From NCBI GenBank assembly GCA_015345905.1, contig JADDTR010000015.1, forward strand, positions 620,001 through 684,000: a DNA stretch of 64,000 nt, in the 5' to 3' direction. Each line of letters begins with the position of its first letter. Within the stretch, counting starts at the first letter, position 1. Positions 44,787 through 57,692 of this stretch are shown one piece after another. Source of the stretch: Aotearoamyces nothofagi (taxonomy: Eukaryota; Ascomycota; Leotiomycetes; Leotiales; Tympanidaceae). The notes under the pieces were generated by a model. It was not told the origin of the DNA and did not search any database. It was given only the letters and a program-made list of their open reading frames with translations. The position numbers and the translations under genes were made by a program.

Positions 44787-47771
44787 ATGCATCTCCCAAT
44801 TCCACTCCTTTCTCTAGCGTTGTCGCTCGTCCCATTCACTCTCGCGGTCTTCGCTGACGACGCCTACACAATCGATTACCATCATGCGCTCCTCGGTCTC
44901 CCACAAGCCTCCACAACCTTCTTCCACCGCCCTCGAAAAGACGAAAGGGCGAGTTTGCTGTATACACTTTCCGATCTGGGTGTGATAGGTGCAGTAAATC
45001 CTGGTACGGGCGCGCTGGTCTGGCGACAGCTGTTAGCTGGCAATACCACCACTGGCACTCGCGAGAGTGGATTTTTGCGCGCTGCGGAGGGAGATGGGTA
45101 TGTGGTTAGTGCTCTGGGAAGCGAGGTTCAGAGTTGGGATGCGATGACGGGACGGCAGAAGTGGGGGAACGAGTTCGAGGGGGTTGTTAGAGATCTCGAA
45201 GTGTTGGAGACTGTTGGGGGAGAGAAAGAGATGGATGTGATTGCTTTATTCGAGACTGCTGGAAAGGGCATCTTGAGGAGACTCAGTGGAAATACTGGAG
45301 ATGTTATGTGGGAATGCGTTGTCGATGGAGCTGTCCCATTTCAGGTCAGCACGGATGTGAAGAACATCTTTGTCGTGAGCTTACATGGAGCGTGGGGAGG
45401 TTACAATATCCGAATCACAACTGTGGATCCAGTGAACGGGAAATCGGTGGAACAACATACACTTTCTACAAAGGGCGATGTGCATAGCGAAGAGGACATT
45501 CTATTCGTTGGGGCGAATATCGCTGCGCCCATTATTGCCTGGACCGATAAGACGTTGAAGACAGTGAAGGTTAATATCTTGGGCACTAAGCATATCCATA
45601 CCCTAGTTACCAGTATGCTGGCCGATGAGATTGTAAAGGTGGTCATCCATGCACCTCACCTTGTCCAGTCGAGGCCTCATTTCCTGATACACAGTCAGTC
45701 TACCACGGCACATTGGGCCGAGGTCTATCACATCGATATTGTTGCCGGAACTATTACTGAAGCGTACCACCTCCCAAAGCTCCCCGGAAAGGGTGCGTTC
45801 TCTACCAGCTCCCAAGCAGCTAATGTATATTTCACGCGCAACACCGACGATGAAATTATTGTCGTTTCATCTGCTTCGCACGCCATTCTCGGGAGGTGGC
45901 CATTGAAGGTCGAAAAGGGAACTGGCTCAGCCTTGCATGGAGTATCAGAAGTTGTGCTGAAGTCAGTTAATACTTATGCTGTTCGTTCTGCCGTCGTCAC
46001 TACCGAGGACAACTGGGTCCTAATTCGCAACGGTGCACCTGGGTGGTTTCGTGTTGAGGGTCTCTCTGGAGCAGTTGCTGCTGCTTGGGCTGAGATCCCA
46101 GAAGCCGAGGACCTAGCCAAGACTCTAGAGGCAGAGGCACATAGCAACCCACTGGAGGCTTATATTCATCGGGTTGGACGCCATATTAGCGAGTTGCAGT
46201 ATTTACCTGGATACCTCCAGAAACTACCTGCGCGCTTTCTTAGCAGCCTGCTTCCTGGTGATGCTGCTGCAGTTGATACAAGCGTTCTTGCTCGAGATAA
46301 CTTCGGATTCCGCAAGCTAGTGATTGTTGCAACGGAGCGTGGACGTGTATATGCTCTCGATAGTGCCAATCAAGGCCAGGTCGTTTGGTCAACGAAAGCA
46401 TTTGGAATCCCTGCTGGGAAGAAATGGGATGTCAAAGGAATCTTTGTTGATAACACCCTTGGCGTTGTAACCATCAGAGACAGTAACGGTGGTTACGTTA
46501 TCATCAAAATAATCGATGGTACAACTATTGAGACTATTTGGCCTGGGTCTCTGACATCCGAGCAGATATCCTCTTTGGTTGATAGCAGCATCGGGAAGTT
46601 CTTACCTCCTATCGGTCCTGGCGGAGTTCCCGGAAAAATCCCTAAATACGCTGCACCTAAAGACACAATCGTTGTGCGCGGTGCCGCTGAAGATGTACAG
46701 GGGCTCAAATACAAAATCAATGGCGACGAAGCAGTTCCCGAAGCAGTTTGGACATTCCAAGTTCCTGGCCAAAGGATTGTATCGGTTGTCTCTCGACCCG
46801 CTCATGATCCTGTCGCATCGATTGGTCGACCTTTGAGTGATCGAACTGTGTTGTACAAGTACCTCAACCCAAACACTATCCTAGTTACAGCAGTGTCGGA
46901 TAGCGCTTCAACTGCTTCTTTCTACCTCCTCGACTCCGTATCTGGCGAGGTCTTGTATGCCATCACCCACGAGCAAGTTGACACCACGAAGCCGATTACC
47001 TCTGCTCTCAGTGAGAATTGGTTTGTGTATTCTTTCTGGAGTGATCTCATCTCCGAACCTGTCAAGCTACGATCTTCAAAAGGATATCAACTTGCTGTCG
47101 CCGAGCTGTACGAATCTAGTCTTGCCAATGATCGTGGCCCTCTCGGCTCTGCCACCAATTATTCAAGCCTTGAGCCATCTGAGGCCACGCTCGATGAGCC
47201 AGCTCTTCCCCATGTGATAACTCAGTCGTTCCTAGTACCAGAATCTATTAGCCACATAGCGGTCACACAAACCCGACAAGGTATAACCACCAAGGAACTT
47301 CTACTCACTCTATCTTCCTCTAATGCTATTGTCGCCATCCCGCGCAGAATTCTCGACCCACGCCGACCAGTGGGTCGTGACACGACCCCAGGTGAAAAAG
47401 AGGAAGGCCTAACGCCATACGCCCCGGTGATTGCGTTTGATCCTAGACAAGTGATCACCCACAAACGCGAGGTCATAGGCATTAGGAACGTCATCACAAG
47501 CTCTGCATTGTTAGAAAGCACGAGCTTAGTGTTTGCGTATGGCATTGATATATTCGGAACGAGGGTTACACCTAGTTTGGCTTTTGATATCTTAGGCAAG
47601 GGCTTCAATAGGATTTCATTGGTTGGTACGGTAGTGGCATTGGCTCTTGGCGTCGGGTTCATTGCACCTTTGGTAAGTCTCCTGCTGAGTCCTGCTGGAT
47701 ACTTGTTGAATTTACTAACATGCGTGTAGGTCCGAAAAAAGCAAATAAATTTACGGTGGAGGACAGCGTAA
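44787..47771 (+). CDS. EMC1: ER membrane protein complex subunit 1 (EMC1)
   Basis: Two exons, 44787-47672 and 47730-47771, give 975 residues. A signal peptide (MHLPIPLLSLALSLVPFTLA) precedes a luminal PQQ-like beta-propeller region (DYHHALLGLPQ, VGAVNPGTGALVWRQLL-like repeats). The C-terminal DUF1620 domain contains KREVIGIRNVITSSALLEST and AYGIDIFGTRVTPS. A membrane helix follows (SLVGTVVALALGVGFIAPL), and the 13-residue second exon gives the conserved cytosolic end VRKKQINLRWRTA. EMC1 is the largest luminal subunit of the ER membrane complex, which inserts tail-anchored and multi-pass membrane proteins. Without the last intron the protein would end in a spurious hydrophobic tail. Confidence 0.95.
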
Positions 47772-48490
47772 TTCGGCTATAGAGACCAGCCCTGTATGTA
47801 AAAATAGACTATAAATTTATCACGTTTAGCTTGGTTACCTAGTATTACACGTTGCTTCTACGAGACAACGAGGCATGCCTTCTATGAGTTCTTCCCATAC
47901 TATAACTATGGGCTGTCCTTATGACGAAGCTCTGTTAAGAAGCATCTGTCTGGCTTTCCACAACTGGTCTTTAAATCTCTTGGGCACACTGAGAAGATGA
48001 CTAGCAAATCCATGTTTGCTTTTAAACAGATGAATTCTCGGGCTTTGAAGGAAATATAATAGCGAGGTCGATGACTGATAACGCGGATGTGTTTTTAGGG
48101 ATTGAAGGAGGGACAATTGCCCAATGAAGAGTGCCCAAAGTGGAATAGCGTTGCTGCAGTTGATATCACGGCTTACTCTTACTACTCTGCAATGCTTGGT
48201 CCGACATGGTCTCTGCTACCTGTAAGCGATCGGATGTGAGATTGTTCGCCAGCAATGTTCAGCTTGTCTTTAGGAATATCTGTATGAGCATGTTTGATGA
48301 AATTCTTGTTATTCATAGAGTCAGCTGCGAGCAACACCTTTTCTCACATGGCGCCATAAGCAGATGTAGTTACAATGTTCTCGAATCCTCCCAAATTCTG
48401 GAGTTCTTGAGCTAGCTATAAGATGCTCGCTGGCCCATCCTCAAGTCTCTGCAGCAAGTTATTGTGGCAAGACATTCTGCAACACGAGAC
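47772..48490. other. Intergenic region, no gene seen
   Basis: Short open frames only (for example 47919-48116 minus), without family resemblance. It marks the change from housekeeping genes to accessory content. Confidence 0.55.
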
Positions 48491-48841
48491 ATGTCGGAAT
48501 TCACCAGAGGAACCACTGCTACGGAAGTCGCGGCCGCGCTCAAGGCCCAGATCAAGGACAAAGTAGTCCTCATCATCGACCCCGGTGGCCTGGGTGCCGA
48601 GTCTGCACGCGCTACTCAAGTCGTAGGCGCGTTCGACCCTTCACTCCGCGGTATGGATCTAGCTGCCCGATTGAAAAACCGAGATATATACGCTGACACT
48701 TTTATAGAAAACAATGGTGCGTTCTTGGAAGTTTGCAAAGCGTCTAAAACTAAGGCAGAGTTGCCGTTCACGACTGGCAAGGAGAACGGGGATAAGTTGT
48801 AGGCTTCGAGTGAGGAGTTGGTTGGTCAGAGGTTTGCGTAG
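48491..48841 (+). pseudogene. Short-chain dehydrogenase remnant, internally deleted
   Basis: The frame starts MSEFTRGTTATEVAAALKAQ, then KDKVVLIIDPGGLGAESARA, the N-terminal strand and glycine-rich loop of a fungal SDR (relatives read LITGVSPGGLGAETARA). It then jumps to AFDPSLRG, ENNGAFLEVC and TGKENGDKL, which belong to the C-terminal end of the same kind of enzyme. After an in-frame TAG come ASSEELVGQRFA and a second stop; intact relatives read LWALSEELVGQKF, so the TAG replaces the Trp codon. The middle ~200 residues, including NNAG and YxxxK, are gone. The reading frame has otherwise survived, so the loss may be recent or the short frame may still be transcribed. I cannot name the substrate of the parent. 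Confidence 0.68.
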
Positions 48842-50006
48842 TTGAAGTTTAGGAAGGAGAAAATATACTATATTATTTTATAGAGAAGCTGAAATCTATC
48901 CCGGTCAATGCTGAGAGCTAACATGTTGCTATAATCCTTTTGAGATGGGTTAACACGAAATCTTATCGATAACGCTGTAGCTAGCTATAGAATGTTATTT
49001 TCGACAAAGGGCACTATAGTAGGGGCAGCGGTACAGCATGATTGCATACAATTTTCCTAGACCAGACCAGAAACTATTCTCATGTTTTCGAACCCCCTGC
49101 CCTTCTTATCTCTCATCACGCCTTCTATTTCTTACGGCTCTCCCTCGCCGCGTTCCCAGAGGATATAACTTGTCCACCGGCTGCTTCAGCACCCTCCTTG
49201 ATCCTACTCGAAGGAAGCGTTGTATCGTCAGCTATCCTTGCCCCCCTTGCTGCCTTTGCTGTATCACCAGAGGTTTGTGCCATCGCCAATTGCTGGTTAT
49301 AGTTGGCCATTTCTTCATTCCTTCAATCGAGCTTGAATATTAATCTTGGTTTATTAGAGCAGAACACCTTGACCCACCGTGTAGATGCATAGAAACCCTC
49401 GGGAAAGCCGGCTGTCGGCTGCTTCAACCTGTAGTAGATTCCATACGCTGTTTGCACAGCCACGTAGTTGCTCAACTTTCCGTCGTCAATTTGCCAAAGG
49501 GAATATGAGGAAGCCATTGTACCTTGGTATATAATAGTTGTAGAAAAGAAATCTTGATCTGGTAATTGCATACAACTCTAAATAAATATACTTTCTAGTC
49601 GGGCGTTAACAGGGTGTGATCAGGTAGTTATCTAGACCCCTGCGCCGTGTAGGAAGTCAAGCCGATGCCGATGCCTTGCTCATGACGCAGGTCTATCTGG
49701 ACATGGCGATAGTGTTTCAATTGATTGAATGCAGATTTTCTACTGATGCTCACTTGCGTGCAGCTCTATCCACTTGGCGTTACCCCGTGTATCCCCACGG
49801 TGAATCCCCACCTAAGCTGCAACCTCGGGTTATTAGCACCACACCCGCGTCCAGTGTAGGATAGATAACGTTTATCGTTTATCGATCCCGGAAAAACTGT
49901 ATGCCCCGATGGCCGAGACAACTGCAGCGAAACATCCAGCCTCGTCGAACAGCTTCGTATTTCAACTACAACTTCCTACTCGTTATCTTTATAGGCAGAA
50001 TTGAAT
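48842..50006. other. Intergenic region with doubtful short frames
   Basis: Two short minus-strand frames (49323-49517, about 64 residues; 49125-49310, 61 residues) start with ATG but match no family. A TTTATCG direct repeat lies near 49870-49885. The right end must be the promoter of the kinase-like gene. Confidence 0.5.
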
Positions 50007-51614
50007 ATGCCGAGTACACTATCTCTTTTGCGAAGAAATGTTACTCTAGATGAAGCTCTAAGAGATGACGACAACCTCCTCCCCCAAATCGAATATCCCC
50101 GACAAAGACAAGAATTCTTCGACTACTTGTCCGCTCACAAGACTGAGATTGAAGCTATTGTCTCGTTTCATCTCTCTACGAAGCACTGTCGAGCTGGTGA
50201 TGTACAGACTTGGTTATCTGGCAGCTACAACGTCTGTATACCTGTGTACTTCGATCCGCCCTTCGAGGTTCGCTCTGTGTTTGTTAGGGTTCCACTGCCT
50301 TACAAAGTTGGAGAAACAAAGTGTGCAGGCAATGCGGAGGAGAAGCTTCGTTGCGAGGTTGCTTCATATCTATGGATTCAAGAAAATTGCCCCAGCGTTC
50401 CGATACCTTTTCTATTTGGGTTTGGATTTCCAAATGGCCAGACTGTATGTTTAGTAGAGTCTATGATAATTTCCGCTAACAATTCATTATCCTAGCTTAC
50501 ATCTCCAGAATATACACCTCTAATCTCTCGATTAGCATGGTATACAAGACGAACTCTACTCTCCTGGCTCCGACTTCCCACCCCATGCCGGTATATCAGT
50601 CGAGAACGCCAATATAACTTAAACACTAGCTATATGATTATCGGCAGGGTTTCGCAGGGAAAGATGCTCTCTAGCACTTGGAATACTTTCCACCATGACA
50701 AGACTCGCCGTACCAACCTTTTCCATAACCTGGCACGAATTATCCTTTCTCTGAACAAATCTCCTCTGCCAGCTATCGGATCTCTGACTTTGAATCGTCA
50801 AAGTTGTATAACTTTGACCAACCGCCCATTAACCCTCCAACTTCAATCCCTAGAGAATGAAGGAGTTCCAAGCGCCATCTGTAGAACCTCTACCTATTCA
50901 GCCGTTGAACCTTACCTGCTCGATCTTTTGAGTTGTCACGATAATCGCATTCATTATCAACCAAACTCTATTCACGATAAAGATGACGGCCAGCAGCAAC
51001 TCGCGGCGTTAACTATGATGCGTGCAGTCCTCCATCACTTCACTCAGCGCGATTATCGTAACGGGCCTTTTGTTTTTACACTTACAGATCTTCACCAGAG
51101 CAATATTTTCGTAGATGACGATTGGAATATCACCTCTCTAATCGACTTGGAATGGGCATGTTCACAACCTATTCAACTACAGTGTCCTCCGTACTGGATT
51201 TCTGGGCGGGGTATAGATCAAATAGAGCATGGTGAACCACTTGAGACCTTTCGTCAACTTATCTTCGAATACTTTGAAGCTTTTGAGTCTGAAGAAAGGG
51301 CTATGATTGGGGACGATTTATATCAAACGCCTATCATGAGGGAATGTTGGATGACTGGGAGCTTTTGGTATTTTCACGCTATACATAGTCCGAAGGGCCT
51401 GTTTCGAGTCTTTAACGAACACATCCAGCGATTGTTTTGTCCAGAGCATTGCGACAAGAAGATCTTTGATCAAGTTGTGGCCCCATATTGGAAGATTAGT
51501 GCAGCGCATATCATTGAAGAGAGGATCAAGGAAGATGAAAGATATAAGAATCAGCTGAGAGCGGCGTTCGATGTTGAAATAAAAGAACCCAATAGAAAGG
51601 AGGTAGAATCCTAG
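50007..51614 (+). CDS. Aminoglycoside-phosphotransferase-like (APH fold) fungal protein
   Basis: Two exons, 50007-50444 and 50496-51614, with a 51-nt intron, give 518 residues. The N-lobe has VWLSGSYNVC-like and FVRVPLP motifs (nucleotide-binding strands) and the conserved EVASYLWIQENCPSVPIP helix region. The catalytic loop reads FTLTDLHQSNIFVD, and the metal-binding DFD-type motif appears as LIDLEWA. This combination (TDLHQSN in place of HGDLHPGN) is common in large fungal APH-like families. Many are expanded and of unknown substrate; antibiotic resistance should not be inferred. A charged C-terminal tail ends the protein. The first ATG in the frame is at 50007. Confidence 0.85.
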
Positions 51615-52157
51615 GCATAGGAAGAAAAAGCAGAGACAGAGGCGTAATGAGAAGAGAGGCGAGGCAGGAAGATGCAATGGAAGCCCTCGAGAAGGATAGA
51701 GATACTGATCTGTTGTATAAGTTATATACCCTACTTTCCGATAATCACAGCTGTTAGTTTACCAAGATGTAGGCTTGCACGCTATATTAGAAGAGATCTA
51801 AAAGCTCCCCAAATTCAAAGAGAAATATCGCAGTAACTCTGAAATTGGAGGCGTATTGATCAAGGGGTTATCGGCCAGTCAAGAGGCGAATGTCTATAGT
51901 CCTGTTCAAGTTCTCTTCAACACTCTTATATTTCCCTTCCTCTTACTTGCTATCACACTGTGCAATGGAAAATTAAGTATATCGGAGTGTATGAGGAATA
52001 TTTCATCTACATATCACAACTAAACTCCGCCCGAATCGCACATTCAACTACGTTGCAAAACTCGACCTCTTATACACCTGCAGAAATGGGAATTTCCAAC
52101 TTTCTTTTCGCATTATAATTGGAAATGCAATCGGAAGCCTGAAGATCATGACTTAAT
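51615..52157. other. Convergent intergenic region, no gene seen
   Basis: These 543 bp lie between the 3' ends of the kinase-like and transporter genes. I see nothing beyond probable 3'-untranslated sequence. Confidence 0.6.
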
Positions 52158-53954
52158 TTACTGGGACTCCGCACGAATCTCAACTTTCTCAGCTACGCTA
52201 GTCGAACTGGCCTGCTGAGTGCTGTTGACTGAGTCTTGTTCGATCTTGGACTCCTTGTCTATGCCGGCACTTTCAACGTTGCCCCGCAGGGCCTCGTTGA
52301 ATTCAACTTCGACTTTGTCGCCAAATTTGCTGCCAAGCTCCTCCAGCGTCAGGCCGGCCGTCTGAAAAGAAAATGCATGGTAAGCAATGATATCCACAGG
52401 CTGTTCATATGTTAAATAAAATACTCACCTCAGGAAGGATGAACCAGATAGCGACAGTGAGAGGAACAGTAACGGCGATGAAAACCATGTAGTATTTCCA
52501 TCCGATAGTCGATGCTGCCAAGGAAGCTGGAGCCGAAGCCCAGATAGAGGTGGTGAAGAAGCCAATAAATGAGATAGTTGCACCCTGGCTGCGGAGATAC
52601 GTCGGCCAGATCTCGCAACCGTATACATAACCTGTGCACTCGATTGTGCAGGTATAGAAGAAAGCAATTAGGAAATACATGGCCACCGCAGCCCGGACGC
52701 CAGACTGGTTAGTTGAGTCGAGATACTGTGCTTCTAGTGCGGCTTCGATAGCGAGGAGAGATGAATTGATAATACCACCAGCAACTGGAGATTGTTAGTG
52801 TAATTTATGTAAGTGTACTGTGTCCATACCTAGAAGTTTGACTCGACCAACCCGATCTAAAAGGAAGACATTGACAAAACAACCTAGAAACAAACACACA
52901 CACCAAACAACACTGAGACTTAGCTGTAGAACTGTGCCGTATCCTAGATTTGCAAAGAGAGTCGGCGTGAGGTTGGCTAGGACCGTGATACCGGTAGATT
53001 GACCCATAGTCCACGAGAGGAGTGTGCATATCATCCTCTTCCTCAAATGAGGTTGGCGGATAATATTAAGGAACCCCTTATCCAGAGTTCTTTCAGCTTC
53101 GACCTGAGCGATAATTTGGACCATCTCGGCATGAGCGTATGTTCCATCAGGATCAGTTTTAGTACGATGAATCCGGCCAAGGATTTGGGAAGCCTCATCT
53201 TTGCGGCCTTTCTCAACCAGCCATCGAGGGGATTCCGGGAGGAAGATTAACGAGACCAGAAGCGCAACGGCAACTCCACTCGCAATAATGAAGTTAAGGC
53301 GCCATTGGTAGGCCTTGTCGACATAGTGGAAACCTAATGCGGCGGATGAAGCACAGATGTAACCCCACACGATACAATTTCCTTGCAGACCGACAAGCAG
53401 CCCACGCGTATGAGGCGGAGCAATCTCACTCATATACACGGGAGTGTTGCTCAGGACAATTCCACAGCCTAGGCCGGCGATATAGCGACCAGCGAGAAAC
53501 ATTCCCGTATTCACAGCTCCTGCTTGGATGGCTCCTGAAATAACGAGCAGGACAGCCCCTGCACCCGTTGCCGCACGGCGGCCCCATTTGTTCGAGATGT
53601 ATGATTGAATAATGGCACCGACGAGGGCGAAGCCAAAAAAGCTAAAACAATCTAAGCGACAGGATCATGATAGACTTGCTAGCAGATTGAAAGGCAGATT
53701 CTCACCCTGATATTATGGCATCTGTGATGGAGGAGGCATTGGAACCGCTCAGAAACTTTTCGATAAATGTGGTTTGCCCAAAAGATCCCGATATTACATT
53801 ATTCATATATCCGTAGTTGAAACTGGCCATGCCAGCAGCCAAGATGAGCTTGTGACTATTAGCCCGGGCACAGGTAGCAGCAAGTGGCACTTACAACGAC
53901 ATTCACAAAACTCGTGTGGTGTCTCAGCTGGCCGGGAACAATGTCGTGCGTCAT
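52158..53954 (-). CDS. MFS sugar transporter
   Basis: Five exons, 53895-53954, 53706-53848, 52830-53641, 52429-52784 and 52158-52361, give 524 residues with twelve predicted helices. Sugar-porter signatures are present: NKWGRRAA (the RxGRR loop), AGRYIAGLGCGIVLSNTPVYMSEIAP with the PxYxxE motif, PESPRWLVEKGR after helix 6, FLLDRVGRVK, and a final PE(T)AGLTLEEL. Family relatives include fungal hexose, lactose and cellodextrin permeases. Polar residues that fix the sugar are not diagnostic here. The C-terminal tail (about 60 residues) is acidic and polar, as in fungal permeases that are ubiquitin-regulated. It is convergent with the APH-like gene and shows no obvious metabolic partner in the window. 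Confidence 0.9.
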
Positions 53955-56299
53955 CGTGTTTGATACGAAATACGGGTATAAAAAGCAAAGGCTTTTGGTT
54001 TGAAAGTTGAGATGAACCTCTGAAGGATGAAGAGAATAAAAAGAAAAGTTGAGAAAAGATCATAACAGCACGGGAAGCATTGCCCTTTGATGAATGGGGC
54101 AGTGTGGAGCTATACTATTGATTGATAAACATTTGGAGCTGATACCAGCGAACTATGGGTATTAGTGGACCGCTCCTCCTCCACGCCTTTCAACGATCGA
54201 TCTGAGAACCGTTTGTCGACGACAAATGCAATTTCGTATCTATTCTGCATTCCTACTGGATCTTGGTCTTCCTCCTGTCAGTATCTATCAAGGTATGCTA
54301 CCTGATACGAAGCCGCCCCTTTCCTGGTTGGAGCCTAGAACGGAACAAAGTCGAATTCGGAGAATGTAGTGGGGTGAGCTCAGAGTTCGATATTGAGCAA
54401 TGTCCATCGCTGCTCCGTTGTAAGCTTGGATTGACGGGCCTGCATGATCTAACCCCCAAGGAGATGGACTAGTCGGTGTAGAAAAGTATGCATATAGATA
54501 ACAGGGTGGTAATGTATGTGACGACGACTTCCCTGTCGTGTCCAATCTTCAAAGTGACAGGAGGAGGCGTTTCACTAATGGCTGCAGAGAAGACCATACC
54601 TGCATTATCCTTCCTTCAATCCGGATGTAGAGGAGATCCCAAGCAAGCTCTGCTAGCCTTTTACCAAACAGCAATAATAGATAATTGACGATTCTATTAC
54701 AACCGTTACCCTGTCTTCATCTCCATAGGAAATGTATTAGGTAACGAGGTTTAATGCAAAGTTCTTCAGATACTAGATAAATCCCTACCACATAAAGGAC
54801 TCCGGCGGAGATCGATACTTATTGCTGGACAGTCAAGACATGAGACAGCATTCTGGGATCATCATTGTTATTACGATACTTAAGGACATCCAATGGGATT
54901 TTATCCATGCACGTGACAAATTTATCTATTTGCCAATGACAGCCTTAGCCATGCAAGAAATGAGCAGTCATAATCCAAAACATCGCAACGAGGCAATTCA
55001 AGGAAGGCCCTGCAAAGAACTTATATCTCAACTGTAGAGGCTAGAATATATGCATCTGCAGCATGGTACTCGGGGAAGCACCGGGGCAGTTGTCGGCAAC
55101 CATCGGCAGTGATCGACGGGGCCATCTTCCGGGGTGTGTACAAGGGACTGCAGGGTGTGCAGGGATGCATGGCGGTACCTGGGGACCGTTGTATTATGGA
55201 TACATATCCGATGCACGTGCCGCATGGATTTGCAACAATGTGACTGAATACCTTCACAAATAGGGAGAGAGCTTACGTAGCGAAAGAGCTTACGAGTAGC
55301 TGTCAGGCATGATTGATTGAGATGCGTGAGTCGATAATCCTGGTAAGGTACTCGAGGATTCGAGAACGGGAGCGGAGTTGGAGACCCACTACCGACTACG
55401 GAGTTCTGAATACATCCCGACGGAGATGGTCCCTGGGTATGATGCTCCTGCAAATATGCGTGGTACAGCTTGTTCTTCTTGGCAGAGTGTTCTGCTCTGG
55501 TCAAAGGCTTTATTCATATTTTGGGTTCTGCCTCTGGTTCTGTGGGGTAGCTCATGCGTAGGCGGCACGGTCCACGGCACAACAAAGTCTGTTCCTGAAT
55601 CATGAAGGAGTCATTATCATTTATTTACGGAGTACTTATATCCATCTCATCAGTAGTCACTGTTCCGATCGAGGTCTGCATCTAGGCTCTCAAGCTTCCT
55701 ACCAGCTCCCTACATGGCTGGCCTATTCTAAAGACCACCTGGTAAATGTTCCTGCGTCTCGTGTGAGAGTCCTGTAAGGACACACAAATAGTAGAGCAGT
55801 ACTCGGCGGAACAAACCTCGGGAGATGCTAGATCACGCTTGGATGTGTTACTTCATCGGACTGAAAAGGGTTTGTTGGCCGTCAATGTGCAAAGAAATGC
55901 CTTCAGATAGCCATCTTCTTTCCATTTGGTAGAATACAACAGTAGATCGTTCCTACCAAAGGCCGCAATGCGTGATTGCGAATTCGTCACCATGCTAGGT
56001 TCACTGGAAGTCCACTATCGTGAACAAAACGCAGGGCCCTTTCCTTGTAGTACCCCCGTTCATACGCTATCAGAGTAGGGACCTGTCAGAACCTGCTTCC
56101 TACCGACTCTGCATTCGAGTGCTTTAACTCTCTGGATCTATGTGCGTTTGAGGTGATATCGACTGTCAGAGTATTCTCCTTTTGGATCAGCTGCTATGGT
56201 ATAAGTCAGCTAGGAGACCTCAGATCTAGAAAACTCTTCTTATTTGTTCCTGTTTGGTTGTACCTTTTATTTTGCCTTGCAACACCGAGGAGCAGCGCC
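53955..56299. other. Long intergenic region, no supported gene
   Basis: 2.3 kb between the transporter and the rhodopsin-like gene, transcribed divergently. Open frames on both strands are short and unlike any family; a minus-strand frame at 55028-55504 has unusual composition and overlaps others. I see no repeat or element. Confidence 0.5.
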
Positions 56300-57692
56300 A
56301 TGTATTCCTTCCCAATAGTTCTCCCGGCCCAGAGGACAGTCCTGGCGGTCAATATCGCCTTCATGATACTCCCCTTTTCAGCCGTTTGCTTGCGGTTGTA
56401 TGCACGGTACAAGCGAAGATTTCCCTTCGATGGCAGTGATGGCTGCATTATTATGGCTCTGGTCAGTATACTGACGAAGCTTTACTCGTAGTCTCCTTGC
56501 TAACCAGACTTAGTTGATCTCCCATATTTTCATGATCACCGGAATTATTAGTACGTTTGTCTACTACTCGGCACAACTAGCATTCCTATATTAACTAACC
56601 TGTACAGTGGTTGTTAAATGTGGTCTTGGCTTCGATCAGAATACTGTCACGGCTGAGCATGGCAGCGGGCCAATGACGCTCTTCTTAAAGGTTAGAAGAA
56701 GAGAGCTCTATACTGTGCTACGCTCGACTAATCTTTCTATGCTAGTTCCTGGTAGTCATGCAACTACTGTGGTCTTCTAGTCTAGGATTTGTCAAAATAT
56801 CCATCCTTCTCTTCTACATCAGGATTTTTGCAGTGCGAAAGTTCATCTTGGCAGCAAAATGCACAGCTGGCTTTATTGGGGCATGGGTGATATGTAAATA
56901 CAAAATCTTTGCTTCTGTATCAACACATTTGCTAATATGTGTACTAGCCGTATTTATGTGTGTGTTCTTGCTATGTCGTCCTTTTGCCTACAATTGGGAT
57001 ACTAGTATTGATGGCACATGTGGGAATTCAATCCTCTCCTACATCATCCTGGGCACTGTGAATCTAATAACAGATCTGGTTCTACTCAGCCTTCCAATTC
57101 CTTACATCTGGTCCTTAACAATGAGAACACCAAACAAAATTGCACTCACAGCAACCTTCATGGTTGGTATAGGGTAAGCCGTTCACTGCACTATGTCTAT
57201 CTAGCCGCACTCTAATGGTTGATCTCCAGGGCGAGTATTTTCAGTATACTCCGTATCGTTTCACTCACGACTGTATCAGACGCCCATATCCTTCAACAGA
57301 TCACCGACCCTTTATTATGGGGCGAATTAGAGCCAGCGATTGGGATTATTCTCGCCTGTACTCCAATGATCAAACCTCTTGTCCTCGGCGACCCATCCAA
57401 GAACGGCAGCAGTCCAATTAACAGCCGCACACTGGGCTCAACCGCGAGAGCACGCAGCGGACCGAGCAGTTTCAAGCCTCTTGATGACCAAGAATACCCG
57501 CTGCGGTCGATTCACCGGAGTGATGGACAACGCAGCTTTGCGGCGAGTAGTGCGGAAGAAGACTTGTATAAGATGCCAGGCGAACTAGGCAGGAATGAGA
57601 TCCAGGTCAAGCAAGAATGGACGGTGCGGATGGAACCAAATGATGGGAAAGAGCTGGGACATGTGCAACAGGAGGAGATGAATCATGTTTAA
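56300..57692 (+). CDS. Fungal rhodopsin-like seven-transmembrane protein (Pth11-related integral membrane family)
   Basis: Six exons, 56300-56461, 56514-56550, 56608-56690, 56746-56893, 56948-57173 and 57230-57692, give 372 residues. Seven hydrophobic segments are seen. Hallmarks of the fungal 'rhodopsin domain' family include VKCGLGFDQNTV, the helix LLWSSSLGFVKISILLFYIRIF, CRPFAYNWD..IDGTCGN, GTVNLITDLVLLSLPIPYIW, SILRIVSLTTV and DPLLWGELEPAIGIILACTP. These proteins resemble Pth11-type receptors but usually lack the CFEM domain, as here; ligands are unknown. Removing the intron at 56894-56947 is required: without it a foreign segment sits inside a helix. The C-terminal ~120 residues are polar and probably cytosolic. 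Confidence 0.88.

Noticed and set aside
49125-49517. Two short minus-strand frames that could be one spliced gene
   Set aside because: No donor/acceptor pair joins them and neither resembles a known family.
55028-55504. 158-codon minus-strand frame in the gap before the rhodopsin-like gene
   Set aside because: Unusual composition, overlapped by other frames, no motif.
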